Below, piece after piece: positions 1 through 11,668 of a stretch of DNA of 64,000 nt. The notes under the pieces are model-generated. The model had not been told where the DNA came from, searched no databases, and saw only the letters and a list, made by a program, of their open reading frames with translations. This stretch comes from Centrapalus pauciflorus (Eukaryota > Streptophyta > Magnoliopsida > Asterales > Asteraceae). Location: positions 42,553 through 106,552 of the forward strand of contig JAANYP010002841.1 in NCBI GenBank assembly GCA_020465985.1. Reading direction: 5' to 3'. The translations under genes were made by a program, and so were the position numbers. Every line of letters begins with the position of its first letter. Position 1 is the first letter of the stretch.

Positions 1-4
1 TAAA

Positions 5-112
5 ATTGGGTATATATATGATATTATGATATTTAGGAGGTGTATATATGATATTAAAATTTTAGGTAGGGTATATATAATATTATTAAGTTTTGGAAGG
101 GTATATATGAAA
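5..112. repeat. Short tandem repeat, about 30-bp unit, 4 copies
   Basis: Four degenerate units, each built on a GTATATAT core followed by GATATT or a close variant and separated by 28-33 bases, stand at the very start of the window. The array may extend to the left, outside the sequence given. No coding potential is visible. Confidence 0.6.
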
Positions 113-766
113 TTCTCCCTAGTAAATAAATTTAAAAGTACTAGTATTTGGTAAATAATATTCCAAATCACTATCTATTAGTAAATAGCTCCATATAAGT
201 ATGTATTGTAGATCTTCATCTTAAGTTTTAATGTATTATGTGAAACTTTCTAAGGCATAATTATGATTATTTATTTGATGATGATAAACATTACAAATTA
301 TCAAAACTTAATTTGTAAACACTACTAATTGTATGATTATTTCAATCTACTAATTAGTTTATTAAAATTTAAGAATAACGAATTTTAGTAATTAAAAGGT
401 TAGTTATTAATTATTTCAGAGTAAATGTTTAGTGTTTAATGATGTATATCAAATTCTTCTAATACAAAATTATGATTATATTAATCTTTAATAGTATATG
501 ATGTATATTCATAAATGCATCACAAATTCCCATTTGGATAATACTTAGAGGATGAAAGTTTAATTAATATTAGATTTAGCAATCTCTTCAAAATAATATA
601 TCTAATACAAAAATAATTGTTATTTATATTTGATTTCTAATAACGATGTGTATGTAATAATAAAAAATGATACTTAATCATTTTTATATTAGTCTATGAT
701 TATTGTTATTTTTATTTTCATCATTTTAAAAAGTAAAGATTTAGTACATTATATTTTCTTTGTATA
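113..766. other. AT-rich intergenic DNA, nothing recognised
   Basis: This stretch is AT-rich with frequent stops in all frames. I see no terminal repeats, RNA gene or coding region here. Confidence 0.5.
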
Positions 767-775
767 ATGTTAAAA

Positions 776-1160
776 GGGTTAAGGTCATTTTTGACCATTC
801 AACTTTCATATTTGTCTCATTTAACCATTAAACTATTTTTTGCACACATTTCGCCATTAAACTTTAGTTTAATATTATGTTTTAGAAAAATGATTAAAAG
901 TAATGGCTAAATGTGTACAAAGTATGATAGTTTAATGGTCAAATGTGTACAATTTATGATAGTTTAGTGGTTAAACGTGTACAAAATGTGATAGTTTAGT
1001 GGTCAAATGTATATGATTTCAGTGGTTAAATATGGACAAAAATAGTTTAGTGATTAAATATGTACATAAAAACAAGTTTAATGGCTAAATGTGTAAAAAA
1101 TAGTTTAATGATTAAATGAGACAAATATGAAAGTTGGATGGTCAAAAATGACCTTAACCC
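776..1160. mobile_element. Mutator-type MITE with 9-bp TSD
   Basis: The element opens with GGGTTAAGGTCATTTTTGAC and closes with the inverted copy, and the terminal inverted repeats stay similar for about 65 bases. It is flanked by ATGTTAAAA (767-775) and ATGTCAAAA (1161-1169), a 9-bp target duplication with one mismatch, as is usual for Mutator-like elements. The interior has four or five copies of a roughly 30-bp unit containing AGTTTAATGGTCAAATGTG. There is no ORF, so any movement would depend on a transposase encoded elsewhere. Confidence 0.8.
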
Positions 1161-1169
1161 ATGTCAAAA

Positions 1170-1810
1170 ATAACAGTGTTATGTTCATTTTAATAATTTA
1201 ATTATATATGCAATTTTTATGTTGTTTAATCATGGTTATATATAAATATAAATTTAATTTATTAGCAAGGTGTTCTTATTATCTTATAATTTAAATTTTA
1301 AATTCACAAATAAAATGTTTAAAACTTAGAAATTATTTTTGATTTATGCAATTTTGAAACTAAAGTTTTTTATATCATATATTTATATCTTTTTTTAAAC
1401 CCGTCGTTTCTTTAACACGCATGTAATTACATAACAAGTTATAACCACAAACCAATGGGTTATTCAATGAAAATGTAAGAGAAGACAAACAATTATAAAA
1501 TTTGTAGTTATTATATTTTGATGGAATTAAACACTCGGTATCATCGATCATCGAGTAGCATTTTTATCATAACTCATTTTAATATAATAGTATTTATAGG
1601 AATAGGAATGATAGATTGAGACAAAAAAAAACATAAATGGTATATGTACGGTTAAAGAGTTGATATTTGTAGGGAACAAGTTATAATTCTGATGTATATA
1701 TGATCGTTTGACTACAAAATTTGATTTGGTATTTGTCATTCTAAATATTATATAGTCATTCTAACAAACATACATTTCAAAAAAATATAAATTGAGAATT
1801 AAAAATCAAC
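1170..1810. other. AT-rich DNA upstream of a Helitron 3' end
   Basis: No gene is supported. A 63-codon minus-strand reading frame (1548-1739) has low-complexity Tyr/Ser/Lys composition and no recognisable motif. The final 60 bases resemble the sequence upstream of the Helitron ends at 14244 and 46867, so this is probably the tail of an older Helitron copy. Confidence 0.5.
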
Positions 1811-1844
1811 AACCCCAGTGCATCGCACGGGCCAACATAACTAT
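1811..1844 (+). mobile_element. Degraded Helitron 3' terminus (H0)
   Basis: The motif AGTGCATCGCACGGGCC can form a short hairpin. It is followed, after ACATAA, by CTA running straight into a (TA)n tract. This matches the intact termini near 14244 and 46867, where the hairpin is followed by CATGACTAG and then T. Here the last G of CTAG is lost or mutated. Helitrons end in CTRR about ten bases after a hairpin. Confidence 0.65.
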
Positions 1845-1855
1845 ATATATATATA

Positions 1856-2120
1856 GAGGGAGGTTCAATGGAAAATCACCATGCACCTGAAAACTTGTGA
1901 AAACCGCACTGCACCACCACAAATGCATCAAATTCCCCGTGTGATGCATCAAAATCTCACGTAATGCATCAAATTTCCCGCGTGATGCATCAAAATCCCG
2001 CGTGATGCATCACCTTATTTACGATCATGCCACCGCGTTTTTCATGAAATGCACCAAATCGGACGGTTTGCGTAGGTTTCCATAGTTTTCAGATGCATAG
2101 TGGTTTTCCATTGAACCCAC

Positions 2121-2123
<3 letters not shown>
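1856..2123. mobile_element. MITE with TIRs, inserted in a (TA)n tract
   Basis: Both ends read inward as G(A/G)GG(A/T)GGGTTCAATGGAAAA with small differences, and the inverted match extends about 40 bases to a shared TGCA(C/T)CTGAAAAC. The flanks are (TA)n on both sides, so a TA duplication (mariner/Stowaway style) fits but cannot be proved. The centre (about 1921-2012) holds four near-copies of a roughly 20-bp unit built on GATGCATCAAA and TCCCGCGT. There is no ORF. Confidence 0.7.

Positions 2124-2186
<63 letters not shown>
2124..2186. repeat. (TA)n microsatellite
   Basis: Nearly pure TA dinucleotide tract lying between the MITE and the 5' end of the next Helitron-like block. Confidence 0.95.
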
Positions 2187-2190
<4 letters not shown>

Positions 2191-3084
2191 AAGTTGAGTC
2201 CTATGTAATAAATAAGAGTATTAATTACTTTTTTTAAAAAATATTTTTAATATATAAAAATAGAGTCTTTGTAACATTTAAACCTTTTCACCATCAAAAT
2301 TAATGTCATAGTTAATTAAAAAAATAACTTACATGACCATTGAATTCAATTTATTTTTTAATTCATTAAGCCTTCAATTGTCATTTATTATTGAATGAAT
2401 CATTGGAAAATAAAGAGTCTCAAACATATAGAAAATTATATATATAAATAGGTCATTATATTGGAAGATTCTTCAATTGGTGTTTGAGCATTGTAGGAAA
2501 ATTATATTGGAAGATTCTTTAATTTGTTTAATACCAAAAAGTAGTCATGAAAATCATTTATTTATTTAATTTAGTAACATCATAAAGACAACATGTGTCA
2601 ACTAACATTTATTTACATATGATATACATCTTTTATTTATTTAATTACAAAACACTACATAGACAATATGAGATACTAAGAATATAATAATCAATTATTT
2701 CATTAAACTAATATGTAAGATACATCTTTTATTATTTTATACCTAAATAAAGTTAGCAAAAAGAAAAAAAAAATATTGGGTTACATTTTAATCTATTTAT
2801 TTAAATTAAATATCTTTAATAACCAAATTATCTTACCAAAAACCGTAATTCATGAATCTCCTTTAAATAATATATATGAATGATCATTCTTTGTATATTT
2901 AAATTTTTTAACATATACATTAATCTTTATAAAATCATAATAGTGGTAATGATTCAATATCTATAAAAATTAATTTCATGTAATATATTACAATGATCAT
3001 TTTTTGTATATAATAAATAATTTTGTTATTTAATTTATTTAATTTGATAAGTTGAGTCGTATATTGATAATTCTATATAATAAA

Positions 3085-3600
3085 GGGATAATTGCGCAAA
3101 AAACCCACAACTTGTCAGTTTTTCGTGATTAAAACCCCAAACCATTTTTCGTTGAATAGAAAACGCCGAACTAACTAAAAATCAGTAAATCAAGGTTTTA
3201 TCAATGGGTAACCGTTTGAAACCGATTATTAATTATACGTGGACCGGTGAATAACCTATGTGGAATAAATTTTAATTGTTGAAACCGGTTGCCAAGTATT
3301 ACACATCACTTAAACACCTGTTGATAATTTTTAATTATAATTTTTAAACGTCATTACATCATCAACGGGGGTTTAAATGATGTATAATACTTGGAAACCA
3401 GTTTTAACAATGAAAATTTATTCCACGTAAGTTATTTACCGGTCCATGTAGGATTAATAACCGGTTTCAACCGGTTACCAATTGATAAAACATTGATTTA
3501 CTGATTTTTAGTTAGTTTGGGGTTTTTTATGCAACGAAAAATGATTTGGGGTTTTAATCACAAAAACTGACAAGTTTGGGGTTTTTTGCGCAGTTATCCC
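3085..3600. mobile_element. Mutator-type foldback MITE with exact 9-bp TSD
   Basis: Nearly the whole element is one palindrome. It starts GGGATAATTGCGCAAAAAAC and ends with the inverted copy, and the arms pair for roughly 200 bases through AACTAAAAATCAGTAAATCA. It is flanked by TATAATAAA on both sides (3076-3084 and 3601-3609), a perfect 9-bp duplication. The homologous place in copy Y (near 44540-44550) lacks the element, which confirms the boundaries. There is no ORF. Confidence 0.85.
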
Positions 3601-4250
3601 TATAATAAAATACAATTATTATATATTTAAAATAAAAATAAATTAGTTTGATAAGTTAAGTTGTATAGCATAAATCTCATGTAATAACATATATTTAATT
3701 AACGTATTAAAACTTTATTATACTTACATGTTGTACCTAAATTTTAAGAAACATTTTTTAACTTTTAGAAACTCTTATGAAAATTATGATTCCTCAAGTA
3801 TCCTTTAAAAATAAGTATATCAACAAATTAAACCAAACAAAATAGATAATTCAGAATTTTATAATTAAATATATCATTTTTAATTAATATATATTTAAAT
3901 TAACACATAAAATAAGAAATTTGTAATATAGTTTCACATTGTAGAAAATGTTTTTAATATTTTAAGGAACTATGTATGAAAATATATAATTCCTCAAATA
4001 CCCCTTAAAAAAATGAACTCAACTTCGTTACAACATGTTTGATATAAATAATATTGTTATTTATCAAATAAATACTAATTGCATGGATTCAATGTAAAAG
4101 ATTAATAATATGTATTTACATTAATGTATTAAAATATATTTATAATAGAATTACACGTTATATAGAAACTTTAAAAAATATTTATTTAAAGAACTTTTAT
4201 GAAATGATATCACTAATCAAATAACCTTTAAAAGTAATTTAATTGATACA

Positions 4251-4790
4251 TATAATTTAAATTTTAAAATTAATTGTATTATTCGTAGTTAAAATTAATA
4301 TATTTAAATTTCATAAAATATGAAAACAATACATTAATGCATAAGTCTTGAATTTTAATAGGTTCAAGTAACTATTACATGCATCATATACAAATTATAA
4401 TTACACATAAATCTCATATTGATTGATTAATTCTTTTGAAATTCTCTCATAGTTTTCAAACGTAACCTACGTACACATTTTAATTACACATAAATGTCAT
4501 ATTGATTGCTTAATTCTTTATAATTTAAATTTTAAAATTAATCGTATTATTGTAGTTAAAATTAATATATCTAAATTTCATAAAATATGAAAACAATACA
4601 TTAATGCATAAGTCTTGAATTTTAATAGGTTCAAGTAACTAATACATGCATCATATACAAATTATAATTACACATAAATCTCATATTGATTGATTAATTC
4701 TTTTGAAATTCTCTCATAGTTTTCAAACGTAACCTACGTACACATTTTAATTACACATGAATGTCATATTGATTGCTTAATTCTTTATAA
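4251..4790. repeat. 267-bp tandem repeat running into the assembly gap
   Basis: Two nearly identical units (4251-4518 and 4519-4785) each begin TATAATTTAAATTTTAAAAT. The first bases of a third unit (4786-4790) stop at the run of Ns. A related single-copy stretch exists in copy Y at about 45340-45530, so the tandem duplication is specific to copy X. The small reading frames here have no recognisable product. Confidence 0.85.
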
Positions 4791-5199
4791 NNNNNNNNNN
4801 NNNNNNNNNNNNNNNNNNNNNNNNNNNNNNNNNNNNNNNNNNNNNNNNNNNNNNNNNNNNNNNNNNNNNNNNNNNNNNNNNNNNNNNNNNNNNNNNNNNN
4901 NNNNNNNNNNNNNNNNNNNNNNNNNNNNNNNNNNNNNNNNNNNNNNNNNNNNNNNNNNNNNNNNNNNNNNNNNNNNNNNNNNNNNNNNNNNNNNNNNNNN
5001 NNNNNNNNNNNNNNNNNNNNNNNNNNNNNNNNNNNNNNNNNNNNNNNNNNNNNNNNNNNNNNNNNNNNNNNNNNNNNNNNNNNNNNNNNNNNNNNNNNNN
5101 NNNNNNNNNNNNNNNNNNNNNNNNNNNNNNNNNNNNNNNNNNNNNNNNNNNNNNNNNNNNNNNNNNNNNNNNNNNNNNNNNNNNNNNNNNNNNNNNNNN
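4791..5199. other. Assembly gap (409 Ns)
   Basis: A run of 409 undetermined bases. The left edge lies inside a tandem repeat. The right edge resumes in sequence that matches copy Y near 45680, so the missing DNA is probably more repeat units. Confidence 1.
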
Positions 5200-5919
5200 G
5201 ATTGCGTCTATATTTTTTTAGAATATCTAGAGAATCTAAAATTGTAATAAACACTTTGAATTATCATTTTGTTTATTTTCATCATGATCAATTTCAAGAA
5301 AGATCGTAATTTTACGTTTCTAAATTTTTTATTAGTGCACGAGAAAAATGTGAGTAACGAGCACTAACATGGTCAAGGTTAATTCATCCACCTTTTCATT
5401 ACAAAATTATATGTCTTTTCCTACTTCTATACGTTATTTGTTATGATTTAGAATTCCTTTCATCAACTACACACTTCCGTATATGTATTTTTGTTTTCAG
5501 TTGTTTAAAAATTATTATGGAGCAAGGTTTTTGAATACGTTACATGATTTTTTGAGTTCAATCTTAGTTTTTCGAAAAATAGTCTTTTACTTGCATAATA
5601 ATGAAAAAAAGTAATCGACAAGTATAGTAGTTTTAAAATTCACTTTGGTTGATATGATTTTTTAGGGTCTATTACAAATATATAATATTAATGGCAATGC
5701 ACAGTGGCTCATAGTTTTTTAACCAATTACAAACATATTTTTTGTCTCTAATTTTTTTCAATGCCAAATACAAATTCTCATAGAATCATGGCAATCTTGA
5801 GTAAAATGAGTCATGTTTGTAGTAATTTAACTACATATAATTAATTACAATATTCAATTTTTTAGAACAAAATTATTAGTTTATATTAGTTTATTTAATT
5901 GGATAAGTGGAGTCATATA
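5200..5919. other. AT-rich Helitron-block DNA (copy X), no gene
   Basis: This stretch is collinear with about 45680-46450 in copy Y, including shared words such as AATACGTTA and ACACACTTCCGTATAT. No reading frame is conserved between the two copies, so I do not call a gene. Confidence 0.6.
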
Positions 5920-6275
5920 TGTAACACCCGGAATCTAGCAGCAGGTTGTAATTTATTTATTGGTTTTGAGAGTTGTCTTATCGAGTTGGTAGATTTTAAT
6001 TGATTAATGGCACGTGAGTTTGTAAAGTAGATTGCTATTACGTGTAATTTTAATCGGTTGAGATAATAACCGGTTAGTAGTAATTGGAGATTTGGGGTTG
6101 TTTTAATGAGTTAATTAACATTCTAAACCCGAGTCGTTGATTTGAGGTTAATTGGGTTAACGGGTGTTTACCTAATGATTATTGAGTATCGTACCCGTTT
6201 TAATTGGGTGTCGGACTCAAAACGTATATATAGTACGTTTGTGATTCTTTTTCTTCACTTCATCATAATCAGCCA

Positions 6276-6313
<38 letters not shown>

Positions 6314-7334
6314 TTCAGAAAGAGGTAAGAGAGGAAGCCAAGGAAGAGATTAGAGGCAGCCATAATCAAAGAGTTTAAACCCCTTCTTCTTCAAGTAGAA
6401 ACCGAATTCAAGGCCGGAAAGCTTCCCAAGGTTAGTAATTCGTATCAAAACGAGTTGAATTGTTATATTCAGTAGTTAAGGTGAATTGGGGTTAGTTTGT
6501 AACCCCTGAGATGGATAAAATTGGATTGAGAAGTAATTCACGTAGCTGTACAAAAACAGAGCATAACCTGCTCTGTTCGTCGCCGCATCGCGCCCGCGCT
6601 CCCCTGGTCGCGCGGGACTTGTAGAGACTGTCATTGGTAGCGAGGCTGTAGTCGTGCTTCAGGTGATTTACTTACTTTGTTGTTTATTATCCGGGTCCGG
6701 TGTGGATCCTTTTATACGTCGACACTTGTTAGCACAGAGCAGAGCACGTGGATTACGCGTACTGGTGTGGTGCGCAGAGTAGAGAGGCCTGTTGGGTCAT
6801 TCCCAACTCAGAGGTCCTGACAACCCACTACTTTGTGGAGTGGGCTATGCAGGCTATTCCGGGTCGCTCCCAATGAGGCGTCGGGCAGTTGAGGCCGGCC
6901 GCATGTTGATTACTAGTCGTTATATTGTGCTAACTATTTATAAACTGTTTTAAAGTTGTTTATAGTAACTCACCAGCTTTCCGCTGACTGTTGTTCTAAC
7001 TGTGGATCTAAGGTACGAGGACTGAGGCTAGGGATACAGCGGGCAGTAGCCGAGACCCGCCACGTGGACAGTAGTTAGTGACTACTTTCGTAAGTAGTCT
7101 TTCTATTTTGTGGTTTGGCTTACGAGCCAGTGACCTTTGGATGACTGTAACCTATACTTATGTTGTGGTTGACTGACATTACCGATGGGGGTTGGTTCCC
7201 GTCTCGTCGTTACTTTGATCTTAATGTTGATGTTGGTAGTAATTAGCTGTTTAACCCTTGATGATATTGTCTATGATTGGATGACGTGGACTATAAGTCC
7301 CATGTGGCATTAGTCGTAAAAGTAGGGTGTTACA
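5920..7334 (+). repeat. Gypsy 5' LTR (1415 bp)
   Basis: The LTR is bounded by TG...CA. A TATA-like ACGTATATATAG near 6223-6235 followed by CT-rich sequence is a plausible promoter and transcript start. A GT microsatellite (about 6278-6311) is much longer here than in the 3' LTR. Relative to the 3' LTR a GC-rich block of about 318 bases is missing after position 6614, where GGTCGCG joins directly to GGGACTTGTAGAG. Confidence 0.9.
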
Positions 7335-7337
7335 GCT

Positions 7338-7349
7338 TGGTATCAGAGC
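7338..7349 (+). promoter_or_regulatory. Primer-binding site (tRNA-iMet type)
   Basis: TGGTATCAGAGC lies three bases after the 5' LTR. This is the usual initiator-methionine tRNA primer site of plant LTR retrotransposons and fixes the plus-strand orientation. Confidence 0.93.
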
Positions 7350-7499
7350 ATTAGTTTAAGGTTTAAGTATCATTAGTGATGCTTAGGCTTAAACCAGTGT
7401 CTTGATCCTTGGGCTTGATCTCTGATGAGTAGGTCTAAGGAATTGTAGAGTTATGCTATTGTCGTTATAGTAATGTTGTTTGTATTATGAAGAGACCTT

Positions 7500-8759
7500 A
7501 TGGCAGATGAGCAGAGACCCGAGGGTCCCACCAGGGGACGAGTGTCTGACGAGGAATTTGCCTGGCGACTACAGGAGGCCTACGAGAAGGGTCGTGCTGA
7601 GGGTATCCAGTCCCAGACCCAGAGTACAGGCGGGGGCAGAGATTCAGGAGTTGGACCGTCACGAGGGGCAGGCAAGGGGTGTAAGTATAAAGAATTCCTC
7701 GCTGCACACCCGCCAGAGTATCACGGTGAGCCCGGGGCCGTTAAGGCCATATACTGGCTGCAGGACATGGAGATGGCCTTTCGCATCACAGGGTGCCACC
7801 CCGACCAGATGACGACTTTTGCTAGCGCCCAGTTACGGACTAGCGCGCAGCAGTGGTGGCGTATGGTCAGAGATATGATGGGAGACGGACCGGCATATGA
7901 GATGACATGGAGTCAGTTCAGGGCTCGTTTTGAGGAGCAGTACTGTCCTGAGGATCGCAGGGCTCAGCTAGAGATTGATTTTCTGACATTGTTCCAGGGA
8001 CAGCGATCAGTTGACGAGTATGAGAAGATTTTCATCGATTTGAGTTTGTTTGCGCCTATTCAGATTAGTACAGAGTCCCGGAAGATTAATAGGTTTATGA
8101 TGGGTTTGCGTAAGGAGATCCGGGAGTTTATTGATACTGGTTATATTCCGACCTATGCCAGGGCAGTTGAGTTGGCCCGTAGGCGGGAGAGTGAGTTGTC
8201 TCGCCAAGATCCAGTGGTAGAGCAGCCGCGAGTTACCCAGTCAGCCGGACATGGAGGTGGGTCTGACAGAGTTAGGGACAGAGATCGGGACAGAGATAGT
8301 CGTTATAGCCAGTTTCAGCCGAGGGGTGAGGATCGTCAGCGTACTGAGTCGAGGGGGGGGGGGGGGGTAGACGCCGAGATAGATCTTCACAGAGATCAGA
8401 TCGCAGGCCCGATGATAGGGGCAGTCGCTTCGGTGGGTCAGAGCAGCGGGGAGGAGCATCGAGTTAGGGATCTGTTAATAGAAAGCGGTTTTGTAGGAGA
8501 TGTCGTCAGAGGCATACCGGGGAGTGTGATCCCTGCCATGTGCGTTGCTTCCGTTGTGGCCAGCCTGGCCACACCCAGTCAGGATGTACTTCGAGAGATC
8601 CGCTATGCTTTAATTGCGGGCGACCTGGTCATCAGTCTAGAGATTGTACAGCTCCACGACAGGGAGAGTCGAGGCCTCCTGTCCAGGTTCAAAGTAATGT
8701 TGGTTCATCTGCTCGTAGACAGACTGTTCCCCCAGCCAGAGGCCGAGTTTTTCAGTTGA
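7500..8759 (+). pseudogene. gag: Gypsy gag, frameshifted at a poly-G run
   Basis: The capsid region of the retrotransposon gag family spans roughly residues 75-240, with landmarks AIYWLQDMEMAF, WWRMVRDMM, TWSQFRARFEEQY and FRQ-like helices through FIDTGYIPTYARAVELARRRE. The ATG at 7500 lies about 150 bases after the PBS. After a run of fifteen G (8353-8367) this frame becomes meaningless. The expected Arg/Ser-rich linker and cysteine motifs continue in the next frame, which also contains one stop near 8465. The G run may be a true slippage mutation or a base-calling error. Gag would form the virus-like particle and package the RNA. Confidence 0.88.
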
Positions 8760-10063
8760 CAGCGGAGGAGGCTCGAGATACAGCTGACGTGGTTTCGGGT
8801 ACGTTTATTTTAAATGGTCATAGTGCCCGAGTTTTGTTTGATTCCGGGGCAAACCGTTCTTTCGTTTCGTTTGCCTTTACTGCATATTTTACTGCTTCGC
8901 CTGTTGAGTTGTCAGAGCCATTAGTCATAGAGCTTGCTGATGGCAGTGCTTCAATTGTTAGGCATATTTATGCCCAGTGCACCATAGAGATAGATGGTTA
9001 CCCATTTAGGATCGATTTGCTGCCGATAGGTTTCGGTAGTTTTGATGCCATAGTAGGTATGGATTGGTTAGCTTCTCAGCGTGCTGACATTGCTTGTTCC
9101 AAGAAGATCATTCGGCTACCAGTTTCTGAGGATCGTATTATTACGGTATACGAAGAGCGCAGTAGGGGCAGTGTTGGCCTCATTTCTGCGATTCAGGCTA
9201 GTCGTTGTTTAGCCAAGGGTTGTTTCTCCTTCCTAGCATATGTAGTTGATGCGAAGAAGGAGAAGCAGAGTATAGAGTCCGTCGATGTCGTTTCTGAGTT
9301 CCCCGATGTGTTCCCCGAGGAGCTACCTGGTTTGCCACCGGACAGACAGGTAGAGTTTCGTATCGAGTTGGTGCCAGGTGCTACTCCCATTGCACGCGCA
9401 CCCTATCGTTTGGCTCCTACCGAGATGAGAAAGCTGATGAGTCAGTTGCAGGAGTTATTAGACCGTGGTTTCATCCGACCGAGTACTTCGCCGTGGGGTG
9501 CTCCAGATCTCTTTGTGAAGAAGAAGGATGGGTCGATGAGAATGTGTATAGATTATCGCGAGCTTAATAAAGTGACGGTAAAGAACCGTTATCCTCTTCC
9601 GCGGATAGACTATTTGTTCGATCAGTTGCAGGGGGCCAGTGTGTTTTCGAAGATCGACTTGCGTTCGGGATATCATCAGCTGAAGGTTTATGAGCAGGAT
9701 ACAGCGAAGACAGCATTCAGGACCCGATATGGCCATTATGAGAACCTGAGTATGCCATTCGGGCTAACCAATGCCCCAGCAGCCTTTATGGACCTGATGA
9801 ATAGGGTCTGCCGTCTGTATCTTGATCAGTTTTTCATAGTGTTCATAGATGACATCCTGATATATTCCCGATCAGTAGAGGAGCATGCGGCGCACCTGCG
9901 AGAGATTCTGAGTGTGTTGCGGCGAGATAAGTTGTATGCGAAGTTCTCGAAGTGTGAGTTCTGGCTTCGAGAAGTCCAATTTCTGGGTCATGTCGTTAGC
10001 GGCGAGGGTGTTTCTGTAGACCCAGCTAAGATAGAGGCTGTTATGAGCTGGGAGAGGCCGTAG
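8480..10063 (+). pseudogene. pol: Gypsy zinc knuckles, protease and reverse transcriptase, ending at an amber stop
   Basis: Two CCHC zinc knuckles (CFRCGQPGHTQSGC and CFNCGRPGHQSRDC, from about 8546) end gag in this frame. The aspartic protease follows with LFDSGANRSFVS near 8835. Reverse transcriptase runs from about 9380 (EMRKLMSQLQELLDRGFI) through YRELNKVTVKNRYPLPRID to the catalytic FIDD at about 9844. The frame ends at TAG (10061-10063), inside WERP...SVAEIRSFLG, and the protein continues in the same frame after it. CAG to TAG by a single C-to-T change is the simplest origin. Product and order match Tekay/Del chromoviruses. Confidence 0.92.
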
Positions 10064-11668
10064 AGTGTAGCAGAGATTCGCAGTTTCTTAGGGTTAGCCG
10101 GGTATTATCGTCGATTTATCCAGGATTTCGCTTTGATTGTTGTGCCATTAACTCGTTTGACCCGCCAGTCAATTCCGTTTGAGTGGACTGAGGATCAGGA
10201 GTTTGTTTTCGAGGAGCTAAAGCGTCGGTTGTGTCAGGCTCCAGTGTATACTGATGCTTCGGGGATAGGGTTAGGATGTGTATTGATGCAGAGGGGCCGA
10301 GTGATCGCTTATGCCTCTCTTCAGTTGAAGGACTATGAGAGGAATTATTCGACCCATGATTTAGAGTTGACAGTCATCGTGTTTGCGCTGAAGATTTGGC
10401 GCCATTACCTGTATGGGGTTCCGTTTACCTTGTTTACTGATCAAAAGAGTCTCCAGTATCTATTCATCCAGCGTGATCTGAATATGCGGCAGAGACGGGT
10501 ACTAGAATTGATTAAGGATTATGATTGCGACATTCAGTACCACCCGGGTAAAGCGAACGTAGTAGCAGACGCGCTCAGTCGGAAGGAGCGCGAATCTTCG
10601 AGCCGAGCCCGTAATTACAGAGTCGAGGTGACGTCTACCCTGATAGAGAGTCTTCGAGAGGCACACGCCATCGGGATGCGTGCAGGGAACCACCGGAGGG
10701 AGCATATTTTGGGTCAGTTACAGGAGTTCGAGACTGACTCTCGAGGATTATATGTGAGACAGGGTCGAGTTTGGGTTCCTAGGGCCGGTGATGTACGCCA
10801 GTTGATTTTGGAGGATTCCCATAAGTCTCGTCTTACTATTCATCCCGGTAGTACGAAGATGTATCAGGATCTCCGTGTGCTTTATTGGTGGCCCGGTATG
10901 AAACGGGATGTAGCCGAGTTTGTTGAGCGATGTCTGACTTGCCTCCAGGTGAAGGCCGAGCACCAGAAGCCCCATGGTCGTCTAAAGCCGTTAGAGATTC
11001 CTCAGTGGAGTTGGGAGCATATCACGATGGACTTCGTTACGAAGTTACCGCGAACTCCACGTGGTCATGATGCGATTTGGGTGATAGTAGATCGGCTTAC
11101 GAAGACAGCGCATTTTCTGCCAATCCGGGAGACCTATACATTGGAGCAGCTCGCTCGAGTCTATTTGTATGAGATCGTCTCCCGTCATGGAGTTCCAACC
11201 TCGATAGTTTCTGATAGAGATGCTCGATTTACGTCTACCTTCTGGCAGAGTCTACAGCGGGCGTTAGGTACTCGAGTCCAGATGAGTACTGCTTATCATC
11301 CCCAGTCGGACGGCCAATCTGAGCGTACGATCCAGACGATGGAGGATATGTTACGAGCCTGTGTGGTAGATTTCAGTGGTAGTTGGGATTCGCATCTGCC
11401 GTTAGTTGAATTTGCTTATAATAACAGCTACCACTCCAGTATTAAGATGCCTCCGTTTGAAGCGTTATACGATCGTAAATGTTGTACTCCGGTGTGTTGC
11501 ACAGAGGTGGGAGAGAAAGAGATTACAGGTCCTGAGATCATTCAGCAGACTAGCGAGAAGATAGCAGTGGTCAGAGAGAGGCTACAAGTAGCTCAGAGTC
11601 GACAGAAGAGCTATGCCGATAAGAGGACCAAAGAGTTATGTTCGATGTGGGAGAATGGGTACTACTGA
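10064..11668 (+). pseudogene. pol: Gypsy RT C-terminus, RNase H and integrase
   Basis: The frame resumes directly after the amber codon with IRSFLGLAGYYRRFI. RNase H contains YTDASGIGLGCVL and ALKIWRHYLYG and ends at the YHPGKANVVADALSRK motif. The spacing before YTDAS is short compared with relatives, suggesting a small in-frame deletion near 10240. Integrase has the HHCC finger (H of HPGS through CLTCLQ) and the D,D,E core: HITMDFV, VSDRDARF and QSERTIQTMED. The frame is lost near 11640 by a single-base change and ends at the 11666 TGA, before the GPY/F region. Confidence 0.92.

Noticed and set aside
4751..5254. Reading frame across the run of Ns
   Set aside because: It exists only because undetermined bases contain no stops.
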